DNA of 64,000 bases, from positions 1 through 64,000 of the forward strand of contig JAUIMF010000009.1 in NCBI GenBank assembly GCA_030433415.1. Direction: 5' to 3'. The translations under genes and the position numbers were made by a program. Under the pieces are notes generated by a model. It had not been told where the DNA came from. It searched no databases and saw only the letters and a program-made list of their open reading frames with translations. Shown one piece after another: positions 37,755-47,347 of the stretch (within the stretch, counting starts at the first letter, position 1; each line of letters begins with the position of its first letter). Origin of the DNA: Gammaproteobacteria bacterium (GTDB taxonomy: Bacteria > Pseudomonadota > Gammaproteobacteria > Pseudomonadales > Halieaceae).

Positions 37755-40700
37755 TTAGCTCATGGGAATCGACTGACCCCGCCCCCAGGGTGCTCCGGCG
37801 TTGAGAAGCGCCTTGCGCAGCGCGGGCAGATCGGACTCGATGATCGCGTTCAGGCGCTCGCGAATGGGCGCGAACGCATCGCGGGCGAATCCAAGGCTGC
37901 GTTTGTGTGCAGGCGTGGGACCGTAGCTGGCACTGGATACGCCGCTGTAGGCATGAGACAGCCAGTTGCCGACATTGTGCACATCGTAGTCACCGATGGC
38001 CGCGCGGGATTTGTCACCAGTCAGGGCCTGGTCCAGATCGTAGAGCTCCTGACGCAGGGTGTGCAGTCGCTTGTCGATGTCACCGGGAGCCTGGGCCGTG
38101 ACCGCGAGCATTTGTTGCAGGGTCTCGACGTCTTCGACGGCATCATCCAGTGCGTAGCGCGCCGCGCTGACTTGACCTGACAGGCCCGCGTAGGACTTCC
38201 AGAACGCGTCCACTTCTTCCAGCGGGGCTCCCTTCAGGGAGGGCTCGTAGAGTCGCTTGACGGTGAAGCTCACGGGATCATCCAGGCGACGGCTGACGCC
38301 ATCTTTGACGAGCACCAACTCGGCGCTGTAGGTGCCCGGCATCGCCATGAACCCGCTGGGCGACAAGCCCTGCCAGTTCGGCGGCGTCTCTATGGAACCG
38401 TAGTACGGATGGCGCAGGTCCCAGGCAACGCGGTGGAAGCCTTTTTCTGCGGGCGCATCGATGCGGCGCACCACGCTGCCTTCGCTGTCGCGAATCACCA
38501 GCTTCAACGCCGGCGCGGCCTCGCGGCGCTCCGCTTCCACGGCCTCCCAGCCGGCGAACTTCACCGCTTTGTCCGCGTCCATCGCTTCTTTTTCACGATC
38601 CTGGCGCTGTTTTTCGAGCGTCGGAAAGCCCTCGCCCAGGTGGTAGGTGAGCACCGCTCCAAAGGGCGGGTTCTCGGCGACATACAGTTGATCACCCTGG
38701 GAGCCGCGCTTTGTCGCACCCAGCACTTCGCGCTGGAAGTACCAGTGGGCGTCGCGGGTTTCGAACAGCACGGCTTCCTGCCCCAGTGTATCGGCGGTGA
38801 GTTCGCGCAGCGCTGAGTAGTCGTCCAGCACAAAGAATCCACGGCCGAAGCTGGCGGCGACAATATCGTTCTCGCGACGTTGAATGGTGATGTCCCGAAT
38901 CGAAATCGTCGGTATACCCGCGCTGAATTTGCTCCAGCGCTCGCCGCCGTTGAGCGTCATGAACACGCCAAACTCCGTTGCGGCAAACATGAGATCGGCG
39001 CGTTCGTGGTCCTGCACCACACGCCACACCAGATGCCGGTCGGGAATGCCGTCGGTAATCGCGCTCCAGCTGCGGCCACGATTACGACTCACCAGCAGGT
39101 AGGGTTTGAAGTCTCCGTACTTGTGATTGTCCAGGGCCACGTACACCGTGTCGGCGTCGTGCAGATCGGCGCGGATGTCGTTGACGAAGGCTGTAGCGGG
39201 AACGCCCGGCAGGGAGCCGACTTCAATCTTGCGCCAACTGTCACCGCCGTTCTGCGACACCTGGATCAAACCGTCATCGGTGCCGGCGTAGAGCAGGCCT
39301 TCTACCAGCGGCGATTCCGCCAGTGAGGTGATGGTGTTGTAGTCCGACATGGCATACATGTCCCAGGGCGCATCCCAGCTCCAGGTCTGCTCCATCAGTG
39401 GCAACTGCATACGATCCTGGTTGCGCGTAAGGTCGCCAGAAATCGCGGTCCACTCATCGCCACGGTTGTCGGATCGCCACACGCGCGATGACGCAAAGTA
39501 CAGGCGCGCAGGATCGTGGGGGCTCACCAGAATCGGCGAATCCCAGTTGTAGCGCTCTGCGGGATCACCGGCGGCGGGCTGGGGTTTAATGTAGACAGAC
39601 TCGCCGGTGGGTACGTCTACCCGCGTGAGGTTGCCCCGCTGCCACTGTGCGTACATCACGTTCGGGTTGCCCGGCTCTGTCGCCGGCTGGTGTCCATCGC
39701 CGCCGAGCACTACGCTCCAGTCCGCCGTGCGAATGCCGTGCACATTGTCGGTACGCGACGGTCCGCCCTGCGTATTGTTGTCCTGCGTGCCGCCATAGAT
39801 CGTGTAGAACGGCTCGGAGTCGTCCACCGCGAGCTTGTAGTACTGGGTGACGGGCAGGTTTTCCATAAAGCGCCAGGTCGCACCCAGGTCAAAGCTCTCG
39901 TACAGACCCCCGTCGGTGCCCATCATGATGTAGTCGGGATCCGTCGGGTGAAAGACGATGGCGTGCATATCGCCATGCTGCGCGGGGTGGGCCATGGGCT
40001 CAAAGGTCTTGCCGCCGTCCTCGGACTTCTGCACCGTGGGACCGACCAGGTAAAGACGGTCAAACGCATGGGGGCTGGCGAAGATCTCCTGATAGTAGTG
40101 GGGACCCGTACCGCCACCGACGGCATCGGCACCTTTCTCCCAACTTGCACCGCGGTCCGCGGAACGCCAGACACCGCCCTCACGGCGGTTGAGCTCGATC
40201 GCCGCGTAGACCACATCGGGATTCTGAGTCGAGATCGCCAGACCGATCTTGCCGAGATTTCCCGTGGGCAGGCCCGTCGATAGTTGGGTCCAGCTCCGCC
40301 CACCATCGGTGGACTTGTGCAGGCCGCTCTCGGGACCACCGCCCATATAGGCCGCCACGGTACGGTGATGCTGCCAGGTGGCGGCGTAGAGCACGTCGGG
40401 ATCGCGAGGGTCGATCACCACGTCGGTCACCCCGGTCCACTCACCACCACCGAGGGTTTTCGTCCAGGACTCACCGCCATCGGTGGTCATGTACAGACCG
40501 CGCTGACCACCCTTGCTCCACAGGGGACCCTGCACCGCCGCCCACACCGTATCGGAATCTTCCGGGTGCACGATGATGGTCGAGATATGCTGGGATTCCG
40601 TGAGGCCCTTGTTGGTCCAGGTCTGGCCGCCATCTTCCGAGCGATAAATGCCATCTCCAAAGCCGACGTGGCGACCACCTACGTCCTCACCGGTACCGAC

Positions 40701-41015
40701 CCACACGATGTGGGGATTGGAAGGGTCGACGGTGACATTGCCGATCGAGTACGACGTCTGGTCATCGAAGACCGGCGCAAAGGTCACTCCGGCGTTTTCT
40801 GTTTTCCAAACGCCTCCGGAGCCCACCGCCACGTACCAGACGCTGTCATCGGTAGGGTCCCAGTCGATGTCGGAGATGCGGCCCGACATGAAGGCCGGAC
40901 CGATGTTGCGCCACTCCAATCCGGCATAGGGGTTTTCGGGTTTGTCGTCCGCCGCCAGGGCAAAGGGCGCCAGGGTGATACCGGCGACGAGCAGGGTGTT
41001 ACGCAAAAAATTCAT
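37755..41015 (-). CDS. Secreted sortilin/VPS10-like beta-propeller protein
   Basis: 1086 residues: signal peptide to about 21 (ALA), then many BNR/Asp-box repeats (SEDGGQTWTNKG, TTDGGESWTKT, STDGGRSWTQL, SEDGGKTFEP) forming two beta propellers over about 30-740, followed by a helical C-terminal region. Annotated in many bacteria as glycosyl hydrolase or VPS10-domain protein; no catalytic residues are evident. Possibly binds or degrades extracellular polymers. Single gene with its own terminator. Confidence 0.9.
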   Translation of the reverse strand: MNFLRNTLLVAGITLAPFALAADDKPENPYAGLEWRNIGPAFMSGRISDIDWDPTDDSVWYVAVGSGGVWKTENAGVTFAPVFDDQTSYSIGNVTVDPSNPHIVWVGTGEDVGGRHVGFGDGIYRSEDGGQTWTNKGLTESQHISTIIVHPEDSDTVWAAVQGPLWSKGGQRGLYMTTDGGESWTKTLGGGEWTGVTDVVIDPRDPDVLYAATWQHHRTVAAYMGGGPESGLHKSTDGGRSWTQLSTGLPTGNLGKIGLAISTQNPDVVYAAIELNRREGGVWRSADRGASWEKGADAVGGGTGPHYYQEIFASPHAFDRLYLVGPTVQKSEDGGKTFEPMAHPAQHGDMHAIVFHPTDPDYIMMGTDGGLYESFDLGATWRFMENLPVTQYYKLAVDDSEPFYTIYGGTQDNNTQGGPSRTDNVHGIRTADWSVVLGGDGHQPATEPGNPNVMYAQWQRGNLTRVDVPTGESVYIKPQPAAGDPAERYNWDSPILVSPHDPARLYFASSRVWRSDNRGDEWTAISGDLTRNQDRMQLPLMEQTWSWDAPWDMYAMSDYNTITSLAESPLVEGLLYAGTDDGLIQVSQNGGDSWRKIEVGSLPGVPATAFVNDIRADLHDADTVYVALDNHKYGDFKPYLLVSRNRGRSWSAITDGIPDRHLVWRVVQDHERADLMFAATEFGVFMTLNGGERWSKFSAGIPTISIRDITIQRRENDIVAASFGRGFFVLDDYSALRELTADTLGQEAVLFETRDAHWYFQREVLGATKRGSQGDQLYVAENPPFGAVLTYHLGEGFPTLEKQRQDREKEAMDADKAVKFAGWEAVEAERREAAPALKLVIRDSEGSVVRRIDAPAEKGFHRVAWDLRHPYYGSIETPPNWQGLSPSGFMAMPGTYSAELVLVKDGVSRRLDDPVSFTVKRLYEPSLKGAPLEEVDAFWKSYAGLSGQVSAARYALDDAVEDVETLQQMLAVTAQAPGDIDKRLHTLRQELYDLDQALTGDKSRAAIGDYDVHNVGNWLSHAYSGVSSASYGPTPAHKRSLGFARDAFAPIRERLNAIIESDLPALRKALLNAGAPWGRGQSIPMS

Positions 41016-41249
41016 TCTGGTGTCCTGAAATCAGCCAAGCGGGGCAGCTTAGCATCTGCTACGGGCGTCGCAATGAGTCGGACTACCGCTTCAGGGGGAG
41101 CACACGGTGCTGTTATCGCAATGGTCTGGTCGCCACCGCGCTGTTGCGACGGGTGCAGTCACGGCGCGGGTGTGTACAATCCGCTGGCAACCGGTGGGCA
41201 TCCCTGATCTCGATGCGCAGCCACCGCCACGCCCTCAGGAGCCGATACC

Positions 41250-42263
41250 GTGACCTCACGCCGCCCCGCGCCGCCACCGCGCTTTGTCCTCGCGCTGATG
41301 TTGTGCCTGTGGGCGAGCCTGGCGTCAGCGGACATCTTCCGCCCCGCCTATCTGGAAATGACCGAGCTGGAAAACGGCGCTTACTCCGTGCTCTGGCGCG
41401 TGCCTATGCTGCCAGACCAGCGCCGTCTGCGCGCGACGCTGCGCTGGCCCGATGGCGTCCAGGTTCCCGACGAGTTTCTGGCTACACGCGCTGGAGACAG
41501 CTGGGAAGAACGCTACACGATTAACACCACGGTCAGTCTCGTGGGACGCGAGATCGCCATCGACGGCCTGCTCGGTGGCGCCACCGATGTGATCGTGCGC
41601 GTGCAAAGGGCGGACGGCACCACCCAGCTTGAGCGCCTCACGCCGGATCGGGCACGCTTTACCCTCACCCACTCGCCAGGACCGGGTGAGATCGCCTGGG
41701 ATTACCTGATTCTGGGCATCGAACATATTCTCGCGGGCCTGGACCACCTGCTGTTCGTACTCGGACTCCTGCTACTGGTGCGCAATCTCAGGCGGCTCAT
41801 CGCCACCATCACCGCCTTCACCGTCGCCCACTCCATCACCCTGGTCGCGGCGAGTCTGGGCTGGCTGCACGTGCCGGGGCCACCCGTTGAGGCGATCATT
41901 GCGCTGTCCATAGTCTTTGTTGCCGCCGAAGTACTGCGCGACCTTCAGGGTCACTCGTCGCTGGCCGCCCGGGCGCCGTGGATCGTGGCCTTTGCCTTTG
42001 GACTGCTGCACGGCCTGGGCTTCGCCGGCGCCCTGGAAGAAGTGGGTCTGCCCGAGACGGCGATCCCCGTGGCGCTGCTGATGTTTAACGTGGGAGTAGA
42101 AGTCGGCCAGCTACTCTTCGTCGGCGCGGTGGTAACGCTGGGACTGCTGCTTAAACGCCTGACACCCCTGCCGTTCGCTACCACGGCACGGCTGCTGAGC
42201 TACGGCATCGGCACGATCGCCGCCTTCTGGACGATCGAACGCGTGGTGTCATTTGCCGCCTGA
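41250..42263 (+). CDS. HupE/UreJ family membrane protein
   Basis: 337 residues, GTG start at 41250 behind TCAGGA. Signal peptide to about 27, an extracytoplasmic beta domain (30-145), then a HupE/UreJ_2 membrane domain of six to seven helices starting at LGIEHILAGLDHLLFVLGLLL and containing AFTVAHSITL and GLLHGLGFAGAL. Such proteins are linked to nickel/cobalt handling or hydrogenase accessory roles, but no hydrogenase or urease genes are near. Overlaps the convergent DUF4124 gene by 15 bp. Confidence 0.9.
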   Translation: MTSRRPAPPPRFVLALMLCLWASLASADIFRPAYLEMTELENGAYSVLWRVPMLPDQRRLRATLRWPDGVQVPDEFLATRAGDSWEERYTINTTVSLVGREIAIDGLLGGATDVIVRVQRADGTTQLERLTPDRARFTLTHSPGPGEIAWDYLILGIEHILAGLDHLLFVLGLLLLVRNLRRLIATITAFTVAHSITLVAASLGWLHVPGPPVEAIIALSIVFVAAEVLRDLQGHSSLAARAPWIVAFAFGLLHGLGFAGALEEVGLPETAIPVALLMFNVGVEVGQLLFVGAVVTLGLLLKRLTPLPFATTARLLSYGIGTIAAFWTIERVVSFAA

Positions 42264-42731
42264 CCGCCGGCGCGACGAAACCACAGGCCGCATCAGCTGT
42301 TCGTTGCCTGGCTGCATCACCGACCACCCCGGGGGCGCAGCGGGTAGCGGCGTGGGGCGCGGATGTCCTGGGCGCAACGGCGGCCTGGGCCGCACCGGGG
42401 ATCTGTAGGCGGGCCAGTAATTCCCCGCCCACACCGGCACGGGCTGCTGGATTACCTGGGGTTCGGGGGACTGTTCACGCAACTCGGCGCGATGGCGTTC
42501 ACGCTCGCGGCGATCCTCAGCCATGCGGTCCGTGGTTTCGCGCATCTGCGTCAGACGTTCTTCGAGCAGCCCGTCATCTGCCGCCGGTGGTGTGTCGATG
42601 GTCAAAGTCTCTACCGACGCCGTGTCTTGCGGCGGCGTGTCACTGAAGGAAGTGACCCCGTTCTCGACGGATTTGTACACGGTCTGTGCAAAGGCAGGCG
42701 CGACAACGATCAGCAGCAACAACACTCTCAT
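42249..42731 (-). CDS. DUF4124 domain protein
   Basis: 160 residues: signal peptide MRVLLLLIVVAPAFAQ, then the short DUF4124 motif TVYKSVENGVTSFSDTPPQD, a charged helical segment rich in Arg and Glu (about 53-90) and a Pro-rich basic tail. Common small periplasmic protein in gammaproteobacteria, function unknown. Confidence 0.88.
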   Translation of the reverse strand: MRVLLLLIVVAPAFAQTVYKSVENGVTSFSDTPPQDTASVETLTIDTPPAADDGLLEERLTQMRETTDRMAEDRRERERHRAELREQSPEPQVIQQPVPVWAGNYWPAYRSPVRPRPPLRPGHPRPTPLPAAPPGWSVMQPGNEQLMRPVVSSRRRSGGK

Positions 42732-42807
42732 GGCCGAAGTATAGACCGGGCATCAACGCGTGCTATCGTAAATCGGTGCCGCCCCCCTATCGATGAGGAA
42801 CCTGATC

Positions 42808-42942
42808 ATGGACAGCACCGCTATCGCCATTGCCGTGGGTGGCACCGTGATATTTGTCGGCGTTCTGGTGTGGAAGGGCCTGTGGCTGTTGCGCAAGATT
42901 CGCGAGTCGGAGCCAGAGCAGGACGCCACTCCCGAAGAGTGA
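42808..42942 (+). CDS. Small single-span membrane protein, 44 residues
   Basis: Encodes a 44-residue peptide with a short start, one hydrophobic segment (AIAIAVGGTVIFVGVLVW), a basic stretch KGLWLLRKIRE and an acidic tail ending TPEE. A GAGGA lies 8 bases before the ATG and the inside-positive pattern is that of a real membrane peptide. It sits in the gap between DUF4124 (divergent) and a convergent secreted-repeat gene. No family recognised. Confidence 0.7.
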   Translation: MDSTAIAIAVGGTVIFVGVLVWKGLWLLRKIRESEPEQDATPEE

Positions 42943-42959
42943 CGCCCGCATGACACCTG

Positions 42960-45101
42960 TCAGCGACGGCGACCACCGCGAGCAGGCCGTCGCATTTCAC
43001 GGGACGCGCCCATGCTACGGGCCCGGTGCGCGCGGTCAAAATCGTTCCGGTTAAAACTGCTGCCCCGATGGCTACTTTGCAGATTACCCGTTGACGGCCT
43101 GGACACCGACGCACCGCCCGATCGATTCTGGTTCACGCGATCCGACAGTCCCTGGGAGCTCCACTGACCGTTGTTGCGCGTCTGCCAGCCATTGTCGACG
43201 CGCCGGGCGACGTTACCCTGACGATCCGCAAAGACATTGTTGGCGCGCGTTGTGGACGGCCGGGCCTTGCGCAGTTGATCCCGCTGTCCGCGACTTGCCA
43301 GGCGATCGCGATTGCCGCCGTCGTTGTAGATATTGCGCGCGCGATCACCGACATTCAGCTTGTTGTCGCCGATGCGATTGCGGATCTCGGTGCGATTGCC
43401 AATATTCACCGTGTTACCGATATTGATATCGCCGGTATTGATAATCGTCGGTCCGCGATAGCCGCCGCCGTACCAGCCGCCTCCGCAACAGCCCCAGCCG
43501 CCGCCCCAATGGATACCCATACTGAAGAAGCCGTTACTCCAGCTCACGCCGAAGTTCCAGCCGGTCCAGGGGTTATAGCCCACATGAAAACCCCAGGTCG
43601 GGGGTCGCGGGTAGTAAAAGCCGCCCCAGTACGGGGGGTAGTACCAGCCGGTGCCGTACACGGGCACGCCATAGTAGGGGAACGACCAGAGGTAGCCGGG
43701 CGTATAGCCGACATACACCACCTCGGGCGTCGACTCGTACACATGCACGTGGGTCACGTTGTAGACCGGCGACGTGGGCGGGATTCGCGCGATCTCATCT
43801 TCGGGTACCCAATCCGCTACGGCCCAGGGGCCCTTCGCACTGGCTGACGTGAACCACACGCCGTTATCCACGGCATAGTACTTGCCGTCGATCTTCAGCA
43901 CCTGGCTCGCCGTGTTGACCGCGTAGGCAACAGAAGTGCCATCGATCTTCCTGAATTCCGGTTTGCCATCGTAGCTGACCGTCAGGCTGGCCTCTGACCG
44001 GTCAATCGCAGCAGTCTGGGGTATCGCAGCATCGAGCATGGCCTGCTCTGCTTCCTCCGTACCGGCGACGGACGTGCGCAGCCCACCGATATCCGATGCG
44101 GGTGGAATCTTTGCGAAGGACTCGGGCAGATCCGTGGCCGGCACAAAGTGCCAGGGGCCGGACTGGGAGCCCGCCCGGAACCAGCGCCCCGAGAGCAGCA
44201 GGTACATGTTGCCCGTCGGCAAGTGACGTAGCCACGGCGTTTCGGTATTGCGGGCATAGAGAATCTCGCCACCCTCTAGGGACTGCCAGTCAGGCTTACC
44301 CTGGGTAACCACGAGTTCCGTAGGCTCAGTGGCAACGACTATCGCCGGTGCCGGCCCGGCGTTGGGCGCAACATCCGCATCGCTGGCGGCCTCGGCCACC
44401 ATCTTCGCCAGATCCGCCGGGGGTGTGCTGGTCACCACCCAGGGTCCCAGCGCATCGCGGGCGCTGTACCAATGGCTGCCGTCACTCAGATAGAACTCGC
44501 TACGTCCTTTGCGTGCCACCAGAAACGGTGTGTTCACGGCGCGCTCGTAGGGAGAGTTCTCGACCTGCTCGAACTGCGGTTTACCGTCATAGAGCAGCAG
44601 CACCGCGAGGGATTCGCTGAACTCGATTATCGGTGGCTCATCATTCAGGTTCTCGAGGCTGCGCCGCTCGATGTTGGCCGTCTCCAGTGAGGCGGACAGG
44701 CGTTCCAGGGAGATATCCAGCCCATGCACCGGAAACGCATTCTTGACGACCTGCATCAGCCGCTGCTCACCCGTGTCACGCGAGTCGGGCCAGCCCGCTT
44801 TCGTCACTTCGATGTCGAGCACCCGAGCCGTACCGGCATCCTGGTCTGTCTCGATGCGCGCCGTAAACCACATGGCGCCAAAGATCGGTTCATCCCTGTT
44901 ATCGAGCTCGATCGAGATGGCGGCCCGCGCCTTCAGCCGGTTGCCGTCGAGCCCCTCGGGCTGGGGCTGGTAGATCACCAGGGTACCCTCGTTACCCACA
45001 ATCTCCTGGGGCCAGGCCAGGCTGGCTTCTTCGGCTGTCGCCATCGTAGCCGCGAGCGTCCCGAGCGCTGCCAGCAACAGTAAGCCCAATCTGCATACCA
45101 T
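42960..45101 (-). CDS. Large secreted protein with repeated YDGKP/GPW units
   Basis: 713 residues: signal peptide to about 23, then at least four imperfect units with a strand pattern such as YDGKPQFEQVENSPYERAVNT, SHWYSARDALGPWVV, GRWFRAGSQSGPWHFV and GVWFTSASAKGPWAVA, a Tyr/Trp/Gly-rich centre (YYPPYWGGFYYP, GGGWGCCGGGW) and an Arg/Asn-rich disordered C-terminus. Resembles proteins sometimes annotated as carbohydrate-binding family V/XII; true function unknown. Probably surface or periplasmic. Confidence 0.82.
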   Translation of the reverse strand: MVCRLGLLLLAALGTLAATMATAEEASLAWPQEIVGNEGTLVIYQPQPEGLDGNRLKARAAISIELDNRDEPIFGAMWFTARIETDQDAGTARVLDIEVTKAGWPDSRDTGEQRLMQVVKNAFPVHGLDISLERLSASLETANIERRSLENLNDEPPIIEFSESLAVLLLYDGKPQFEQVENSPYERAVNTPFLVARKGRSEFYLSDGSHWYSARDALGPWVVTSTPPADLAKMVAEAASDADVAPNAGPAPAIVVATEPTELVVTQGKPDWQSLEGGEILYARNTETPWLRHLPTGNMYLLLSGRWFRAGSQSGPWHFVPATDLPESFAKIPPASDIGGLRTSVAGTEEAEQAMLDAAIPQTAAIDRSEASLTVSYDGKPEFRKIDGTSVAYAVNTASQVLKIDGKYYAVDNGVWFTSASAKGPWAVADWVPEDEIARIPPTSPVYNVTHVHVYESTPEVVYVGYTPGYLWSFPYYGVPVYGTGWYYPPYWGGFYYPRPPTWGFHVGYNPWTGWNFGVSWSNGFFSMGIHWGGGWGCCGGGWYGGGYRGPTIINTGDINIGNTVNIGNRTEIRNRIGDNKLNVGDRARNIYNDGGNRDRLASRGQRDQLRKARPSTTRANNVFADRQGNVARRVDNGWQTRNNGQWSSQGLSDRVNQNRSGGASVSRPSTGNLQSSHRGSSFNRNDFDRAHRARSMGASREMRRPARGGRRR

Positions 45102-45259
45102 GGTCGTTCTCCTCCTCGTTGCTCACCCAGGGGCAAGCGTCGCTACCTGTCGCTCGATGTTACACGACCCCGGCGGCCAGACGACCAGCGGACCGCAGGC
45201 ATAGAGTCACAATGGTACGCTTGCAGCCTGGCAAACCGACGTCCACGGCAGGAGCTTTC

Positions 45260-45811
45260 ATGTCGAATTTAACGCAAGGCCACTCCAACCGAACCGCAAG
45301 GCGGGTGCCCACCGCCGTGCTGGCTGTCGTGCTGGCCGGGTTGCTGGCGAGCGTACCGCTGAGCGTACGAGCCGATGACTCTGCGGCCCGAGTGCGAATT
45401 GCGGCGGTGCTGGATGATTTTCATGCGGCGGCCGCCGCGGGAGACCGCGACCGCTATCTCGGACACTTTGCCCCGAACGGCGTGTTTATGGGCACCGACG
45501 ATTGGGAGCGCTGGCCCCTCGACGAGTTCACCACTTATGTCACGCAGCGCTTTGAAGAAGGCGGGGGGTGGACCTACACATCCGAGCAACGCCACATCGC
45601 TTTTTCTGCCGACGGCGACACCGCCTGGTTTGACGAAATCATGCTCTCACCGCGCTGGGGCCGATTCCGCGGCACCGGCGTGCTGACCCTCACCGATGGG
45701 ACGTGGAAGCTGGCGCACTACTCCCTGACCGCTCTGGTTCCCAACGAGCGCTTTGAAGACGTATCGGCCATCGCAACCGAAGGCTTCGCCCAGCGCAAGG
45801 AGCAGGAATGA
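45260..45811 (+). CDS. SnoaL/DUF4440-like NTF2-fold secreted protein
   Basis: 183 residues from ATG 45260 (CAGGAG just upstream; a longer reading from 45119 lacks a ribosome site). Signal peptide to about 38 (VRA), then a SnoaL-like fold with VLDDFHAAAAAGDRDRYLGHFAPNGVFMGTD and GTGVLTLTDGTWKLAHYSLT. Binding role or enzymatic activity unknown. Its stop overlaps the thioesterase start (ATGA). Confidence 0.87.
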   Translation: MSNLTQGHSNRTARRVPTAVLAVVLAGLLASVPLSVRADDSAARVRIAAVLDDFHAAAAAGDRDRYLGHFAPNGVFMGTDDWERWPLDEFTTYVTQRFEEGGGWTYTSEQRHIAFSADGDTAWFDEIMLSPRWGRFRGTGVLTLTDGTWKLAHYSLTALVPNERFEDVSAIATEGFAQRKEQE

Positions 45812-46383
45812 GCATCGAAGGACATCCGGTCCGCTATTCCCAGTCGACGATCACAGAACTGATGGTGCCGGCCTACGCCAATTTCGGCGGCAAGATTCAC
45901 GGTGGCACGCTGTTGTCGCTGATGGACAAGGTCGCCTATGTCTGCGCCAGCAAGCACGCGGGCAACTACTGCGTAACCCTGTCGGTCGACAACGTACATT
46001 TTCTGCAACCGGTCGAGGTCGGCGACCTGGTGTCGATGATGGCGTCGGTAAACTACGTGGGGCGCACGTCCCTGGTTGTCGGCATTAAAGTCATTGCAGA
46101 GAACGTGCAGACGGCAACCGTGAAACACACCAATACCTCGTATTTCACCATGGTGGCCAAAGGCCCCGACGGTATGAAAGCCGAAGTGCCGCCACTGATT
46201 CTGGAAGACGAGGAAGCGATTCGTCGCTTTGCCAGCGCCCTGCGCCGCCGCCGGTTACGAGCCTATGCCGTCAAGCGCATGGAGAATTACAAGGCCAGCT
46301 TCAGTGCCGACGACAACGTGCGTGCTTTTCTTGCCGGCGAACGCTGCGAAATCCGGCTTGGCGTAAACAATCATCGGACCTGA
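45808..46383 (+). CDS. Acyl-CoA thioesterase, YciA/hotdog family
   Basis: 191 residues with a single hotdog domain: FGGKIHGGTLLSLMDKVAYVCA is the active-site helix, followed by SVDNVHFLQPVEVGDLV and VKHTNTSYFTMVA. Typical of cytosolic acyl-CoA thioesterases, here with a C-terminal Arg-rich extension (RRRRLRAYAVKRM). Coupled to the SnoaL-like gene and 1 bp from the nucleoside hydrolase. Confidence 0.9.
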   Translation: MSIEGHPVRYSQSTITELMVPAYANFGGKIHGGTLLSLMDKVAYVCASKHAGNYCVTLSVDNVHFLQPVEVGDLVSMMASVNYVGRTSLVVGIKVIAENVQTATVKHTNTSYFTMVAKGPDGMKAEVPPLILEDEEAIRRFASALRRRRLRAYAVKRMENYKASFSADDNVRAFLAGERCEIRLGVNNHRT

Positions 46384-46384
46384 C

Positions 46385-47347
46385 ATGAAACGCGTGATTT
46401 TTGATACGGACATCGGCATCGACGACGCCATGGCCCTGCTGTTCCTCCACTACGCCCCGACGGTGCAGATCGAGGCGATCACGACGGTGTCGGGCAACGC
46501 GAGCATTGCCAACACCACGCGCAATGCACTGTATGTTTGCGAGCGCTTTGGAATCGACGTGCCCGTTTACCGTGGCGCGTCGGGCCCCATCGGCCAGGCC
46601 CTGGGATCCGGACATCCCGATTTCGTGCACGGCGCGAATGGCCTGGGCAATATTGAGTTTGCCGACCCGACAAAAACCGCGGAGCTCAAAGGTGCCGCCG
46701 AGGCCATCGTCGAACTTGCCGAGGCGCACCCCGGAGAAATCAGCGTGGTAGCCGTGGGGCGCCTGAGCAATCTCGCCAAGGCCCTGTCCCTGAACCCCCG
46801 CCTGCCGGAACTGCTCAAGGAGGTCGTGGTGATGGGCGGCGTATTCATGCGCCGCAATCACGGCGGCAACGTCTCACCGGTTGCCGAGGCAAATATGGCC
46901 GGTGACCCCAGCGCGGCAGACCGGGTATTGGGCTGCGGCCTACCGGTCACGGTGGTGGGTCTGGACGTCACGCAAGAGACAACCATGGACGAGCAGTTTA
47001 TCGACACGCTACAGGCCAACGCCGGCGATGCGGGGCGCTTCATTCATGACATCACGCGTTTCTACTTCGATTTTTATGCAGGGGTCGACGGTGTGCGCGC
47101 CTGCCCCATCCACGACTCCAGCGCGGTGGCGTATTGGCTGGCACCGCATCTGTATACGGTAGAAGAAGGTCCCGTGCGCGTTATCGCCGAGGGCATCGCC
47201 ATGGGCCAGACGATCCTGGGGCTGACTCCCGATCGCTATGAGAGCGATGCCTGGCTCGACAGGCCTGCGTGCAAGGTATGTATCGACGTGGACGCCGACG
47301 CCGTGAAGGCACTGTATCTCGAGACGCTGGCCCTAGCGGGCCAGTAG
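46385..47347 (+). CDS. Inosine-uridine preferring nucleoside hydrolase
   Basis: 320 residues with the Ca2+-binding N-terminal signature FDTDIGIDDAMALL (D7, D9, D13, D14) and later MGGVFMRRNHGGNVSPVAEANMAGDPSAA. Hydrolyses the N-glycosidic bond of ribonucleosides, releasing bases that the NCS2/PRTase genes 10 kb away could use. Ends inside the convergent 2OG oxygenase gene (15-bp overlap). Confidence 0.94.
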   Translation: MKRVIFDTDIGIDDAMALLFLHYAPTVQIEAITTVSGNASIANTTRNALYVCERFGIDVPVYRGASGPIGQALGSGHPDFVHGANGLGNIEFADPTKTAELKGAAEAIVELAEAHPGEISVVAVGRLSNLAKALSLNPRLPELLKEVVVMGGVFMRRNHGGNVSPVAEANMAGDPSAADRVLGCGLPVTVVGLDVTQETTMDEQFIDTLQANAGDAGRFIHDITRFYFDFYAGVDGVRACPIHDSSAVAYWLAPHLYTVEEGPVRVIAEGIAMGQTILGLTPDRYESDAWLDRPACKVCIDVDADAVKALYLETLALAGQ

